Origin: Planctomycetota bacterium
GTDB taxonomy: Bacteria > Planctomycetota > UBA1135 > JACQFD01
Assembly (NCBI GenBank): GCA_016792805.1
Contig: JAEUHX010000034.1
Location: forward strand, 124,001 to 188,000
DNA: 64,000 nucleotides
Direction: 5' to 3'
The notes under the pieces were generated by a model. That model worked only from the letters and a program-made list of their open reading frames with translations. It made no database searches and was not told where the DNA came from. Made by a program: the position numbers and the translations under genes. Within the stretch, counting starts at the first letter, position 1. Every line of letters starts with the position of its first letter. This document shows, piece by piece, positions 1-9,055 of the stretch.

Positions 1-1013
1 TCGCGGAACGGCGGGAGCAGGTCGACTACGGGAATCTTGAGGAATGCCGCCGCGCGCAGGAACTCGTCGTGGAGCTTTTGGTTCATTCCCGAAGCCACCA
101 CCTGCTTCGCCTCGGCGCTCATCGCCGCCACTGCCTCGGGGGCTACGAGGTCGTACGGCGGCAGATAGACGAGCAGCAGCTCGGACTGGAACTCCTTCGC
201 AACGCCCGCCAGCGCCTCGAGCGACTTTTCGATTTTTCCGACGACGATCTTCATGCGCTCCGGCTTCTCGAAAAAGTACGAAGCCTGACCGAGCCCCTGG
301 TTCGAAATTTCCGAGCCGCGCTTGGGAAGATTGAGCTTCTTGAGTCGCGCCAACGATTCTTGAATCGTCGTCGACGCGCGCGGCGGCTCGAGCGTGAGAT
401 CGTCGCCGAAGTGCGGTCGGCTCGGATCCTCCAGCTCGTGAAAATCATTGCCGCCGAACACAATCACCACAATTGCGTCGGGCTTGAGCGTGCGCGCCAC
501 TTGCCGCGCGCGCAGCGAATATTGATACAGCGAATAATAGCCGGAGGCGACGTTCACAACGCGCGCCGACGCCGTCTTCGGCCGCGCGCGCAGCGCCTTC
601 TGCACCAGCGCGCTCACGTTCTCTTCGTTGCTCACCACACCCATCGTGTGGCTGTCGCCCAGCACGATCGCGCACGGGCGCTCCACCGGCTCGGACACCT
701 TCGCCGCCTCGATCCATCCGTGGGAATCGTGAACGCGCCGAAATGTGGCACTCACTTTTCCGTCGATCGAGCTCATCTCGCCCGTCACTTCGAAGTTCGG
801 CCGCGGCCTCCAGCCGATCTCGTCGTCGATCACATATTGCTTATCGCGCGCCATGAGCTTCTCGCCCGACGGCAGCTCGCCCGCGCTCTCGATCATGCGC
901 GGCCGCGTACGATCCCACAAAACGTACCCGAGGTAGCCGGCCGCGCCCGCGCAGGCCGCCATCCAAACCGCGAGCAGAAGACGCGCGCGGGGCGAGCTCG
1001 GGAGCGGGCTCAC
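1..1013 (-). CDS. SGNH/GDSL-type hydrolase, C-terminus cut off by the window edge
   Basis: This is the N-terminal 337 residues of a probable envelope-anchored SGNH-fold hydrolase or esterase. The GTG start at 1013 is followed by a short basic stretch and a hydrophobic segment (about residues 11-33) that can act as a signal anchor. Block I is LGDSHTMG with the nucleophile candidate Ser121, and a GGND block lies near residue 188; both are typical of the SGNH superfamily. The Asp-x-x-His block would lie beyond the window edge. It is transcribed away from the S9 peptidase gene, with about 170 bp between the starts. Members of this fold act on acyl or acetyl esters of lipids or glycans; the substrate cannot be told here. 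The start is uncertain because no clear Shine-Dalgarno sequence precedes it. Confidence 0.75.
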   Translation of the reverse strand, partial: MSPLPSSPRARLLLAVWMAACAGAAGYLGYVLWDRTRPRMIESAGELPSGEKLMARDKQYVIDDEIGWRPRPNFEVTGEMSSIDGKVSATFRRVHDSHGWIEAAKVSEPVERPCAIVLGDSHTMGVVSNEENVSALVQKALRARPKTASARVVNVASGYYSLYQYSLRARQVARTLKPDAIVVIVFGGNDFHELEDPSRPHFGDDLTLEPPRASTTIQESLARLKKLNLPKRGSEISNQGLGQASYFFEKPERMKIVVGKIEKSLEALAGVAKEFQSELLLVYLPPYDLVAPEAVAAMSAEAKQVVASGMNQKLHDEFLRAAAFLKIPVVDLLPPFR

Positions 1014-1181
1014 GTAGGTTGGTCGGCGTCGGGGCGCGGCATGGAGCCGCGGAGCTTACCCTGCGGCGCGCGCGCCGTCGGGCGCAGCCTCGCTCCCGCG
1101 GCGGCGATTTCCCCCGGTGGCGCCGGCCGTCCGGCGGCAAGATGCGCGCCTCCGTACCGCCACTCCACTCGACGAACGATC

Positions 1182-3254
1182 TTGAACCTCGCTCGCCCGC
1201 TCTCCGCGCTCGCTCTTCTCGCTCTCACTCTGGGTTGCGCTGGCGCGCCCCCCGTGGCCGCGCCGCCGCGCGTCGCCCACGCCGGGCCGCTCACCATCGA
1301 GGAGCTGCTGACGCTTCCGTCGCTCGCGGAGCCCAAGCTCTCGCCCGACGGAAAGCGCGTGCTGTTTGTGGTGAACGAGCCGACGCTCGCGCCTGGCGGG
1401 CGCACCCGGAGCGCTGTCTATTGGATTCCGGCCGATGGCAGCGGCGCGCCGCAGGTTCTCGCCGGGACGCCGCCTGGTTTCTCACAAATCCAGTGGGCGC
1501 CCGACGGGAACTCGCTCCTCGGCACGGCGCCCGTCGACGGCGTACCGCAGGCGTGGCTCGTGCCGCTCGGCGGCGCGCCCGCGCGCGCGGTCACGAGCAT
1601 GCCCAAGGGTGTTGCCGAGCCGATCTTCTCGCCCGACGGACAGATGATTGCATTCGCCTCCGATGTCGACCGCCGTCCGCGCGATCGCAACGCGCTCGCG
1701 GCGCGCGTCATCGACGGGCTTTTGTTCCGTCACTGGACCGAATGGCGCGACGACGTGCGCACGCACACATTTGTGCAGTCGCTCTCCGGCGGCGGCGCGC
1801 GCGATCTCACCCCCGGCGATTTCGACGCGCCTGGGTTCTCGCTCGGCGGCCCCACGCCTTACTGCTTCTCGCGCGACGGGCGCACGCTCTTCTTCACGCG
1901 CGGCGCCGAGAAGGACGAGGCGATCTCCACAGATTTTAATGTGTATTCCGTTCCCGTCGACGGGAGCGCGCCCGCAAAGCGCCTCACGCCGGGAGGCGGC
2001 TGGGACGGCTCGCCGCTCGTTTCGCCCGACGGCCGCTGGCTCGCGATTCGTTCGCAGGCGACGCCCGGCTTCGAGTCGGATCTGTTCACTGCACAAGTCA
2101 TCGAGCTCGCCACGGGACGCATGCACCGCGTCGGTGCCAATGTGGATTGTTGGGTCGACGAGCTGGTGTGGCTGCCCGACTCGACGGGGCTGCTGCTCGT
2201 GACGGAGTTCGAGGGCTCGCGCGCGCTCTGGCGCGCGCCGCTGCACCAGCCCAACGCCGAGCGGCTTTTTGTGGGGAACTTCTCCGGCATCGGCGTCGAT
2301 CCTGCCGCGCGCTTCGTCGTCGGACGTTACGCGACGCTGCGCCGCGCGGGCGAGGTGGCGCGGTTCGACCTCTCGGGCGGCGTGCGCACGAACGGCCAGC
2401 TGCGCGCGCTCACGAAGTGGAATGATGAGTTCTTTGCACACAAAGAGATCGGCGAAGCCGAGTCGGTTTGGATCCCCGGCGCCAAAGGGGCTCCCGGAGC
2501 GCGCGACGGAAAAATCCAAGGATGGCTCGTGAAGCCCCCGGGCTTTAAGGCCGGGACGCGCTATCCGTTCCTGCTGATGGTCCACGGCGGACCGCAGCAG
2601 GCGTGGCTCGACAACTTCAGCGGCTCCATGTGGAACCCGCAAATTTTCGCCGCCCACGGTTATGTGGTGTTGGCGCTGAATCCGCACGGCTCCACCGGCT
2701 TCGGCCAGGCGCTCACCAATCAGATCTCGGGCGATTGGGGCGGCGCCGTGTTCGAGGATTGCATGTCGGCGTGCGACTGGGCTGTGGCGCAGGGATTCGC
2801 CGATCCCAAGCGCATGGGAGCCTTCGGCGGCTCCTTCGGCGGATATATGGTGAACTGGTTCCTCGGTCACACCGACCGCTTCAAGGGCCTGGTGTCGCAC
2901 GCCGGTGTTTACAATTTGGAGTCGATGTGGGGCGTCACCGAGGAGCTTTGGTTCCCCGAGTGGGAGCTGAAAGGCCTGCCTTGGAACTCCAATCAATACA
3001 CCGACCGGTCTCCCCACAAATATGCGGCGAAGTTCAAGACGCCGACGCTCGTGACCCACGGCGAGCTCGACTATCGCGTGCCGATCGGCGAAGGCATCCA
3101 GCTCTACCAAACGCTTCAGCGTCTCGGCGTGCCCTCGCGGTTTTTGTACTATCCTGACGAAGGGCACTGGCTGCTGAAGGCGCGTAACCGCGAGCTGTGG
3201 ATTCACACCGTGGTCGATTGGTTCGATCGCTACGTGAAAGGCACGAAGAGCTGA
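1182..3254 (+). CDS. S9 family prolyl-oligopeptidase-like peptidase, predicted lipoprotein
   Basis: A 690-residue exported serine peptidase. I chose the TTG at 1182 because it gives a compact lipoprotein signal ending in the lipobox LTLGC; the frame stays open far upstream, but that part is antisense to the SGNH gene. The N-terminal half is a WD-like beta-propeller with repeated LSPDG/FSPDG-type blades from about residue 45 to 410. The C-terminal alpha/beta-hydrolase domain has the triad Ser551 (in GGSFGG), Asp630 (in GELDYR) and His662 (in DEGHW). This is the dipeptidyl/acylaminoacyl-peptidase branch of S9, which removes or cleaves short peptides. The product is probably a periplasmic or outer-membrane-attached peptide scavenger. 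The Nudix gene starts 4 bp after its stop. Confidence 0.9.
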   Translation: MNLARPLSALALLALTLGCAGAPPVAAPPRVAHAGPLTIEELLTLPSLAEPKLSPDGKRVLFVVNEPTLAPGGRTRSAVYWIPADGSGAPQVLAGTPPGFSQIQWAPDGNSLLGTAPVDGVPQAWLVPLGGAPARAVTSMPKGVAEPIFSPDGQMIAFASDVDRRPRDRNALAARVIDGLLFRHWTEWRDDVRTHTFVQSLSGGGARDLTPGDFDAPGFSLGGPTPYCFSRDGRTLFFTRGAEKDEAISTDFNVYSVPVDGSAPAKRLTPGGGWDGSPLVSPDGRWLAIRSQATPGFESDLFTAQVIELATGRMHRVGANVDCWVDELVWLPDSTGLLLVTEFEGSRALWRAPLHQPNAERLFVGNFSGIGVDPAARFVVGRYATLRRAGEVARFDLSGGVRTNGQLRALTKWNDEFFAHKEIGEAESVWIPGAKGAPGARDGKIQGWLVKPPGFKAGTRYPFLLMVHGGPQQAWLDNFSGSMWNPQIFAAHGYVVLALNPHGSTGFGQALTNQISGDWGGAVFEDCMSACDWAVAQGFADPKRMGAFGGSFGGYMVNWFLGHTDRFKGLVSHAGVYNLESMWGVTEELWFPEWELKGLPWNSNQYTDRSPHKYAAKFKTPTLVTHGELDYRVPIGEGIQLYQTLQRLGVPSRFLYYPDEGHWLLKARNRELWIHTVVDWFDRYVKGTKS

Positions 3255-3258
3255 TCGC

Positions 3259-3738
3259 GTGGCGGGGGATTTCGAGCAGCGTCCCGACTTCACCGGGGTC
3301 TACGGCTGGCTCGAGGAGGGCGAGAGCGTCCTCCTCGTGTCCACGCTCCGAGACCTCGGTGCTGCCGGTAAGAAGATTTGTTGGGAGCTCCCCGGCGGAA
3401 AAGTGGAGCCGGGCGAGCACCCCGATCAAGCCGTCGTGCGCGAGATGCGCGAGGAGACGGGGCTCGACGTGCGCATCCGAAAAGTGCTCTTCCGGTTCGA
3501 CGGTGAGCGGTGGTCCGGCCCGGCGCGCCGCTATGGCTGGACCGGCATCTTTTATGAACTTGAGCGCGTCGGCGGCGTGCTGGCGCCCGCCGACCGCGAA
3601 ACCCTCGGCGCGCGCTTCGAGCTCGTGGCGCGGCTGCCGGAGATCTTCACAGCTCCCTACCACCGCCCCGTGCTCGATTGGCTCGGCAGCGGCCGCACGC
3701 TGCAATCGGGCCGGCTGCGCTGGGACGACCGCGCGTAG
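3259..3738 (+). CDS. Nudix hydrolase
   Basis: A 159-residue protein with a full Nudix box: GGKVEPGE, then seven residues, then REMREETGL, matching G-x5-E-x7-R-E-U-x-E-E-x-G-U. Nudix enzymes hydrolyse nucleoside diphosphates linked to another moiety using Mg2+ bound by the glutamates of the box. The length and the simple one-domain plan fit ADP-ribose or NDP-sugar pyrophosphatases of the ADPRase type, but the substrate is not certain. The start is GTG at 3259, four bases after the S9 peptidase stop, so the two are probably co-transcribed. The gene ends against a small hairpin that overlaps the stop codon of the convergent thioredoxin-fold gene. Confidence 0.85.
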   Translation: MAGDFEQRPDFTGVYGWLEEGESVLLVSTLRDLGAAGKKICWELPGGKVEPGEHPDQAVVREMREETGLDVRIRKVLFRFDGERWSGPARRYGWTGIFYELERVGGVLAPADRETLGARFELVARLPEIFTAPYHRPVLDWLGSGRTLQSGRLRWDDRA

Positions 3739-3753
3739 CAAAAGCTACTTTTT
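3735..3753 (+). terminator. short hairpin plus T tract between convergent genes
   Basis: GTAGC (3735-3739), an AAAA loop and GCTAC (3744-3748) are followed by five Ts. The stem is only 5 bp, so this is a weak candidate intrinsic terminator for the S9-Nudix unit. It spans both stop codons, because the convergent gene ends at 3745. Confidence 0.45.
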
Positions 3754-4731
3754 CTCGACCGCCTCGCGGATTTGTGAAACAAACTTCTGCGGGTCGAGCG
3801 ACGTGGCGAGCAGCTTCCCGTCGCGCCCCACGAGAATTCGTCCAGGCACCGTCGTGACCAAATATTGCTTCCCGCGCGGGCTTTCGAAGGCGAGGCCGTC
3901 GTAAAGCACAGGCCACGGCATCTGTAGTTTCTCGGTAAATGTGCGCAGCGCGGCGGCGCCGTCGCCGAGCGGCTCGCCGCCGCCGGGCACCGAACGGATG
4001 CGCTTCCCGTCGAGCGACACGCCGAGGATCTCGAAGCCTTTGTCGCGCAGCTCCTTGTAGAGCGGCTTCAGCTTCTCGATGTCTTGGATCGACGCCGCAG
4101 ACCCCGTCGACCAATAGTGAACGAGTACCACTTTTCCTCGGAACATCTCCTCGTTCACGATTCGGCCGTCGACGGCCGACGCGCTGGGCACCTCCCACGG
4201 CGCGCCCACTTGGAGCCGCTGCCGTCCCTTCGCCACGTCGATCAGAACCTGCGCCGCCTTCGCCTCGTCGGAGTCGCCCTGCGCCATCGGCGTGAGCGCG
4301 TCGATCGCCGCCGCGGGATCGGCCTCCACGAGCCATTGGTGAGCTTCCATGCGGAGGAGCGGCGCCCACGGCGCCGTCGAGCCCCGCAGCTCCCCGAGAA
4401 TTTCTAACAGCTCCGCCTTCGCTTCGGCAGGCGCCATCCCTGCCAACGAAAGCGTCGCGGAGAGCACGCGCGCACGCGCGCCGGCCACGCGGCCGACGTG
4501 GGCTTTTGCGAACTCACGCAGGCGCTCGCGGCTCGCGAGGTAGTAGGCCGATTCCTCGGCCGTGACCGCCTCGCCCGTCCCGACGCGCGGCCGCCCGCCG
4601 CGGATTTGTGACAAAAGCCCCTCGAGCTGGGAGGCCTCAATGGCGTCCTGGTCGAAGGGCTGCGATTGCGGCGGCTCCTGGGCCTGCGGCGCGGCAGCCA
4701 GAAGAGTGAGCAGAAGCCGGGGCGAAACCAT
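3745..4731 (-). CDS. TlpA/AhpC-like thioredoxin-fold protein without a redox CXXC
   Basis: A 328-residue protein with a cleavable-looking signal peptide (residues 1-18), a helical domain of about 150 residues and a C-terminal TlpA/ResA-like thioredoxin domain (about 175-328). The fold is supported by VGAPWEVPS, the strand VVLVHYWST, the cis-proline region TTVPGRILVGRDGKLL and the KLKPLYKEL helix. Where family members have W-C-x-x-C, this protein has G-Ser211-Ala-Ala-Ser214, so both cysteines are serines and disulfide chemistry is not expected. It may be a structural or binding paralogue. The ATG at 4731 directly precedes the signal sequence; the open frame further upstream lacks one. Confidence 0.8.
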   Translation of the reverse strand: MVSPRLLLTLLAAAPQAQEPPQSQPFDQDAIEASQLEGLLSQIRGGRPRVGTGEAVTAEESAYYLASRERLREFAKAHVGRVAGARARVLSATLSLAGMAPAEAKAELLEILGELRGSTAPWAPLLRMEAHQWLVEADPAAAIDALTPMAQGDSDEAKAAQVLIDVAKGRQRLQVGAPWEVPSASAVDGRIVNEEMFRGKVVLVHYWSTGSAASIQDIEKLKPLYKELRDKGFEILGVSLDGKRIRSVPGGGEPLGDGAAALRTFTEKLQMPWPVLYDGLAFESPRGKQYLVTTVPGRILVGRDGKLLATSLDPQKFVSQIREAVEKK

Positions 4732-4835
4732 GGAGCCAGGATACTTGCGCCAACGGCGACGCGGCGGGCTGCGGAAATTGCGGGAAATGGGGCGGCCCGT
4801 GCCGCGTCCATCGCTCACACGCACGGTACTTCTGG

Positions 4836-5801
4836 ATGAATCAGCCGAATCCAACGCGGCCCCGCGCGGCGTATCCGGCGGCGCGCGCGCCGTGGGCCGC
4901 CGTCGGGCTGCTCCTTGTCGCTCCCAGCTGGGTTCCGGCGGCTGCGCTTCCCGCAGCCTGGGCCCTCGGAGCTTCCAACTCCGGTGTCGATGCCCTCCTC
5001 GAGCCCGGGGTTGCCGCCGCGGAGCCGAGCGCCCCATCGGCCGAGATACGCGCGGGCGAGCCGCTGGGGGGCGATGCCCGTGAAGAGCGCGACGGCATCG
5101 CCGCATTCCTCTGCGATGTCGCCGCGCTCTTTGGCTTCGGCGACGTGCGCGTCACGCTGCGCGAGACCGCGCGCGCCCTCGCGCGCCTCGGCGGGGTTTC
5201 GTTCCGGCTCGTCCCAAGCTCTTTCTGCTACGGCACTTGGGCGCAGCTCCGCGGGTTTCTCGAGACGGTGGAGCGCGAAGGCGACGGGCTGCGCGTCACC
5301 GAACTCCTCGCGGAGCGGGCGCTCGAGGAGGGCGCGCTCGCCGTTCCCGCGTGGCACTTCCAAGCGACGATCACGCGTGAGCGCGCCGCCCAGGACCGTG
5401 CGCCGCGACGTCCGAGCGATCCGGAAGGGCTTCCTTCCGCGTGGGTCGGAGCGGTGCGCGTTCTCCGATGGATTGAGTCGGCGGCGACGCCGCTCCCCAT
5501 CGAGGTGCTCGGGCTTCGCTCGCGCGGCGTGGCGCTCTCGCCGCCGGAGATGTCCGACATCGAAGTGCGCGCACTGGTTTGCGTGCCGTACCACGGCGCG
5601 GCGACCGCGGCCGCGCTTGACGGCCTCGCCTCGGAGATGGCTGAGGATGGCAGCTGCTTTGGAGCCGACATCGCAGGATGGATCCCAATCGGCGCCCACG
5701 CCGTCCTCGCGGAGCTCGTGGTGCGCATCCGCGTCGGCCAGTTGCCGCTCGGCGTGCCGCGCAGCGTCCTTGCGCCGATGCCGAAGGCGGGGGCGCGCTG
5801 A
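4836..5801 (+). CDS. exported protein, possibly PilO/GspM-like
   Basis: A 321-residue protein with a proline-rich cytoplasmic start and one hydrophobic segment (about residues 19-45), then a periplasmic domain. The stretch around residues 126-140, FCYGTWAQLRGFLETVE, followed by a strand and a charged helix, resembles the ferredoxin-like domain of PilO/GspM proteins, where Y-x-x-L-x-x-F-L-x-x-L-E precedes the second strand. The arrangement seems repeated once toward the C-terminus. PilO and GspM form inner-membrane scaffolds of type IV pili and type II secretion. No pilM, pilN, pilQ or gspL lies nearby, so this assignment is tentative. The gene is divergent from the thioredoxin-fold gene and 40 bp ahead of the glycosidase. 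Confidence 0.5.
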   Translation: MNQPNPTRPRAAYPAARAPWAAVGLLLVAPSWVPAAALPAAWALGASNSGVDALLEPGVAAAEPSAPSAEIRAGEPLGGDAREERDGIAAFLCDVAALFGFGDVRVTLRETARALARLGGVSFRLVPSSFCYGTWAQLRGFLETVEREGDGLRVTELLAERALEEGALAVPAWHFQATITRERAAQDRAPRRPSDPEGLPSAWVGAVRVLRWIESAATPLPIEVLGLRSRGVALSPPEMSDIEVRALVCVPYHGAATAAALDGLASEMAEDGSCFGADIAGWIPIGAHAVLAELVVRIRVGQLPLGVPRSVLAPMPKAGAR

Positions 5802-5841
5802 CACAGACGCCTCTGGCGGTGCGGCCAGCTAGGATGCCGCC

Positions 5842-8343
5842 GTGGTCGGACTCGCCGCAGCCGCGTTTTTGTGGTTTACACAGTCGTTCCCGCAATCAAA
5901 GCCGGCACGATCGGAACAGATTCGCCTCGTCGAAGGGTGGCGATTTGCGAAGGACGCCGAGGATCGCGGCCGCGCGCTCGGATTCGCGCGCGCTGAATTT
6001 GTAGACTCTTCGTGGAGCCCGATTCGCCCGGGCGATTCTTGGGAATCCCAGGGATTCGCCGGCTACGACGGCATCGGGTGGTATCGGTTGCGGTTTCGCC
6101 TCGAGCGGGCGCCGCAGTCCGATGGGCTGCTCGAACTCGGCGCAGTTGCCGACGCCGATGAAACATTTCTGAACGGCGAGCGCGTCGGGGCGGTCGGGAT
6201 CGATCGCCCAGGCGAAGAGCGCGCTCCGGGCGAGGAGCGGCGATACTGGATACCGCGCGCGCTGCTCAGGGAGGGCGAAAATGTGATCTCCGTCCGCGTG
6301 TTCGACGGCGGCGGCGAGGGCGGAATCCTCGGCGCGATTCCGCAGCTTCGCCTCACCGAGCAGGCGGCGGAGCTGGCTCGGATGGCTGCACGGCGCCCGA
6401 CGGGATTCGCCTGCGCGAATTTTGCATTTTTCATGGAGATGGCTCCCGACGGCGAGTTCCCGGCTCGGATTTGTTGGAACCCGCCTTGGGAGGGCGTGCC
6501 CGTTGAGCAGATCGGTCTCGGGTCGCTCTCGATTCGGGAAGGGCCCGTGGAGGTGCCCGCACGCAGCGCGCTTGCGGGCGCGGTGGAGCGCGCCTGGCCC
6601 TTCGCCCGCGCCGAGTATGTCTCGGAGCGCATCCCGGGAATTATTGCATCCATCGAGGCGTTCTCGCCGGTGGCGCCCGGCGGCCATCCCTTCTGGCCGG
6701 CCGTCCCCGTTGGGCTCGCCTCCCTGCGCGCGAAGAATCTCACAGAACGGGAGCGCGTGATCGACTTCCTGTTTCATTTTGTCTTCGAGGGCGACTTGCG
6801 CGGCGTCGTGAGCGAGCCGCGCGGCAATGTTCAAGTTTCGGGATTCGACTCCGACGCCTTCTCGGCGCGCACGACGGGCGAGACTTGTGAGTTCTCGTCG
6901 GGCGACGTCCGCCAATGGGGCGTGCGGCTGCGCGTGCCGCCTGGCGGCGAAGCCGTCGTCCCCATCGCCTTCGCCCGCTCGCCGCGCACGCGGATGGGGG
7001 CGCAGTCGGCGGCGTGGCCGAGCTCCGAGGAGATCGCATCCGACGCTGTCCGGACGATCCAGGAGGCCCGCGACGTGACGGCGGCCGTCGATGGGTGGAT
7101 TCCTCGCACGGGCATTCCCGAGATCGACTCGGCGCTCCGCTGGTATCTCGCCAACGCCATGATTTGCACAAAAATTGCGGCCGAGACCGACGCGGCAATT
7201 GTTACAGGAACCGGCATGGGCATCGAGGAGGCATACTGGGCCTCCGATTTTCATAAAGTAATTTTTCCGGGCATCGAGCGGAGAATGGTGACCTCCACGT
7301 TTCTCGCTCAGGGCAGCGACGGCTCGGTGCCCGACGCCGTACTGCCTGTCCGGGCCGGTTCCGGCACCGCCCGCTCGAGCGCAGCCGCCGTCCTGCGCGC
7401 GTTCCGCGATGCCCTCTGGACAGTGGATTTCTCGCTCACAAAAAACCTCGCGGCGAACCTGAAGGGGGCCGCCGTCTGGATGACTTCACTCGACCGCAAT
7501 GGGAATGGGCTGCCCGAGGAGACGGCGGCAGCCGAGGCGTGGCGCGGCGATCTCCCCGAGGGGGCGGAGTCGCCCGCGACGGCGGCGCTCGCGCGCGTGG
7601 CGTTGGCGCAGGTGCTTCTCGCCATGGAGCAAGGGGGCGATTCGGCGGAGGCTATCGAGGGCGTGCGAGGAAAGGCGGCGACGATCGAGCGCATGATGGA
7701 GCGGAACTTCTCTGAAGGAGGCCTCTGGGACGGGGCGCGTTATGTGGCACGCCGCGGAAAGGCGCCCGAGGCTGCGGAGGTGGCCGACCTTGCGATCCTA
7801 CTTTTCTTCGGTGGGCTCCGCTCCGAGCGCGCCGCGGCGGTCGCCGATGATCTGCGCGTGCGCCGCGCTCCGCAGCCTCTCCGTCCATGGTTACTTTTCC
7901 TCGAGGCGTGGGCCCGCGCCTCCGCCGGGCGCACCTCGGAAGCGCTTGATTTGTTGACTCGCGGCGCCCGCGCCGACCTCGTGTCGACGGGCGAATCGCT
8001 CGCGCATGAAGCGCTCGACGGCAAAGACGGCCGGCCGCTGGGGCGGCGCCCCTACGCCGGCTCCTCGGTGTTCTTCGGTGCCGTGTTCCATGGGCTGTTC
8101 GGCGTGGCGCGACAACCGAGCGGGCTCCTGCAGGTTGCGCCGCGCAACCTCGGCGGCCGTCTCTGGCGCGTTTCTATTCCGATTCCCGAAGGTGACCTCG
8201 AGGTGGCCGCGGAGTCGGCCGACGCTGTGCGGATCCGCTGGGTGCTGCGTTCGGAGCTCGCCGTGCACGTGGCGCCGGAGGGATTCCCCGCGTGGTTACA
8301 AATTCTCAAGCCGGGAAGCGGAAGCCACCGGCTGACAAGATAG
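5842..8343 (+). CDS. GH116-like glycoside hydrolase with N-terminal sugar-binding domain
   Basis: An 833-residue protein starting at GTG 5842 with a short hydrophobic N-terminus, probably exported. Residues 25-170 look like the jelly-roll domain of GH2-type beta-galactosidases (GWYRLRFRLER, a beta-sandwich, then ETFLNGERVG). Residues 190-400 resemble the beta domain of GH116 enzymes such as non-lysosomal glucosylceramidase, with WPFARAEYVSERIPGI, EAFSPVAPGGHPFWPAVPV and a KNLTERE block. The last 430 residues form an all-helical (alpha/alpha)6-type domain (EIDSALRWYLANAM and LDRNGNGLPEE). GH116 enzymes are retaining beta-glucosidases or beta-xylosidases. I could not place the catalytic Glu and Asp with confidence, so activity is inferred from domain order alone. 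Confidence 0.65.
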   Translation: MVGLAAAAFLWFTQSFPQSKPARSEQIRLVEGWRFAKDAEDRGRALGFARAEFVDSSWSPIRPGDSWESQGFAGYDGIGWYRLRFRLERAPQSDGLLELGAVADADETFLNGERVGAVGIDRPGEERAPGEERRYWIPRALLREGENVISVRVFDGGGEGGILGAIPQLRLTEQAAELARMAARRPTGFACANFAFFMEMAPDGEFPARICWNPPWEGVPVEQIGLGSLSIREGPVEVPARSALAGAVERAWPFARAEYVSERIPGIIASIEAFSPVAPGGHPFWPAVPVGLASLRAKNLTERERVIDFLFHFVFEGDLRGVVSEPRGNVQVSGFDSDAFSARTTGETCEFSSGDVRQWGVRLRVPPGGEAVVPIAFARSPRTRMGAQSAAWPSSEEIASDAVRTIQEARDVTAAVDGWIPRTGIPEIDSALRWYLANAMICTKIAAETDAAIVTGTGMGIEEAYWASDFHKVIFPGIERRMVTSTFLAQGSDGSVPDAVLPVRAGSGTARSSAAAVLRAFRDALWTVDFSLTKNLAANLKGAAVWMTSLDRNGNGLPEETAAAEAWRGDLPEGAESPATAALARVALAQVLLAMEQGGDSAEAIEGVRGKAATIERMMERNFSEGGLWDGARYVARRGKAPEAAEVADLAILLFFGGLRSERAAAVADDLRVRRAPQPLRPWLLFLEAWARASAGRTSEALDLLTRGARADLVSTGESLAHEALDGKDGRPLGRRPYAGSSVFFGAVFHGLFGVARQPSGLLQVAPRNLGGRLWRVSIPIPEGDLEVAAESADAVRIRWVLRSELAVHVAPEGFPAWLQILKPGSGSHRLTR

Positions 8344-8374
8344 TGCGCGCTGCACCCTACGCGTTCGCATCCCT

Positions 8375-9055
8375 ATGACCAAGTCCATTGCCGTCGTCGA
8401 AGATGAGCGTGACGTGGCTGATCTGTTGCGCCACGCCCTCGAAAAGGAGGGATTCGAGGTGCGCGTCTATCATGACGGGAAGATTGCGCTCGCCGAATTG
8501 TTGCGGAAGCCGCCCGACCTCGTCGTGCTCGACTGGATGCTGCCGGGCGTCGACGGGCTCGAAATCTGTAAGGCACTGCGGCGCGAGCCGCGCACGGCGG
8601 AGACGCCCGTCTTGATGCTCACGGCGCGCGAGGAGGAGATCGACCAAGTGACGGGTCTCGAGGTCGGTGCCGACGACTACATCACAAAACCGTTCTCGCC
8701 GCGCGTGCTCGCCGCTCGCGTGCGCACGGCGCTCCGGCGCCGCGCGACGGGCTCGTCCGACAGCGAAGTGTTGAAAGTGGGTCCCATCACGATCGACCAA
8801 GGGCGCCACCAAGTGACGGCCGACGGAAAAGTGGTTTCCTTGACGGCCACGGAGTTCAAGCTTCTTCGATTCTTAGCGTCTCGCCCAGGGCGCGTGCGCA
8901 CGCGCTTGGAGATCGTCGAAGCCGTTTCGGGAGAAGTGGCGGTCCTGGAGCGAACCGTCGATGCCCATGTGACTTCTCTGAGGCGCAAGCTCGGTGCGCC
9001 GGGTGAACTCGTGGAGACCGTGCGGGGAGTCGGCTATCGGCTCCGAGAGGAATGA
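8375..9055 (+). CDS. phoB: PhoB-type response regulator
   Basis: A 226-residue OmpR/PhoB-family regulator. The receiver domain (1-120) has the acidic pair Glu9/Asp10, phospho-acceptor Asp53 in VLDWMLPG, the switch Thr in LTAREEE and Lys105 in YITKPFSP. The C-terminal winged helix (about 130-226) has the recognition-helix region VLERTVDAHVTSLRRKLG. It overlaps the downstream kinase by ATGA, so the two are translationally coupled and form a PhoB-PhoR pair. With pstSCAB and phoU downstream, its role is the phosphate-starvation response. No CTTCAC repeat pair is seen directly upstream of this gene, unlike the second regulator. Confidence 0.88.
   Translation: MTKSIAVVEDERDVADLLRHALEKEGFEVRVYHDGKIALAELLRKPPDLVVLDWMLPGVDGLEICKALRREPRTAETPVLMLTAREEEIDQVTGLEVGADDYITKPFSPRVLAARVRTALRRRATGSSDSEVLKVGPITIDQGRHQVTADGKVVSLTATEFKLLRFLASRPGRVRTRLEIVEAVSGEVAVLERTVDAHVTSLRRKLGAPGELVETVRGVGYRLREE

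Noticed and set aside
69-1181. A very long open frame on the plus strand running into the S9 peptidase
   Set aside because: It is antisense to the SGNH gene, has Arg/His-rich composition typical of a shadow frame, and the peptidase lipoprotein signal begins only at 1182.
1482-3293. 603-codon minus-strand frame opposite the S9 peptidase
   Set aside because: Antisense shadow in GC-rich DNA; the plus strand carries the full peptidase with its catalytic triad.
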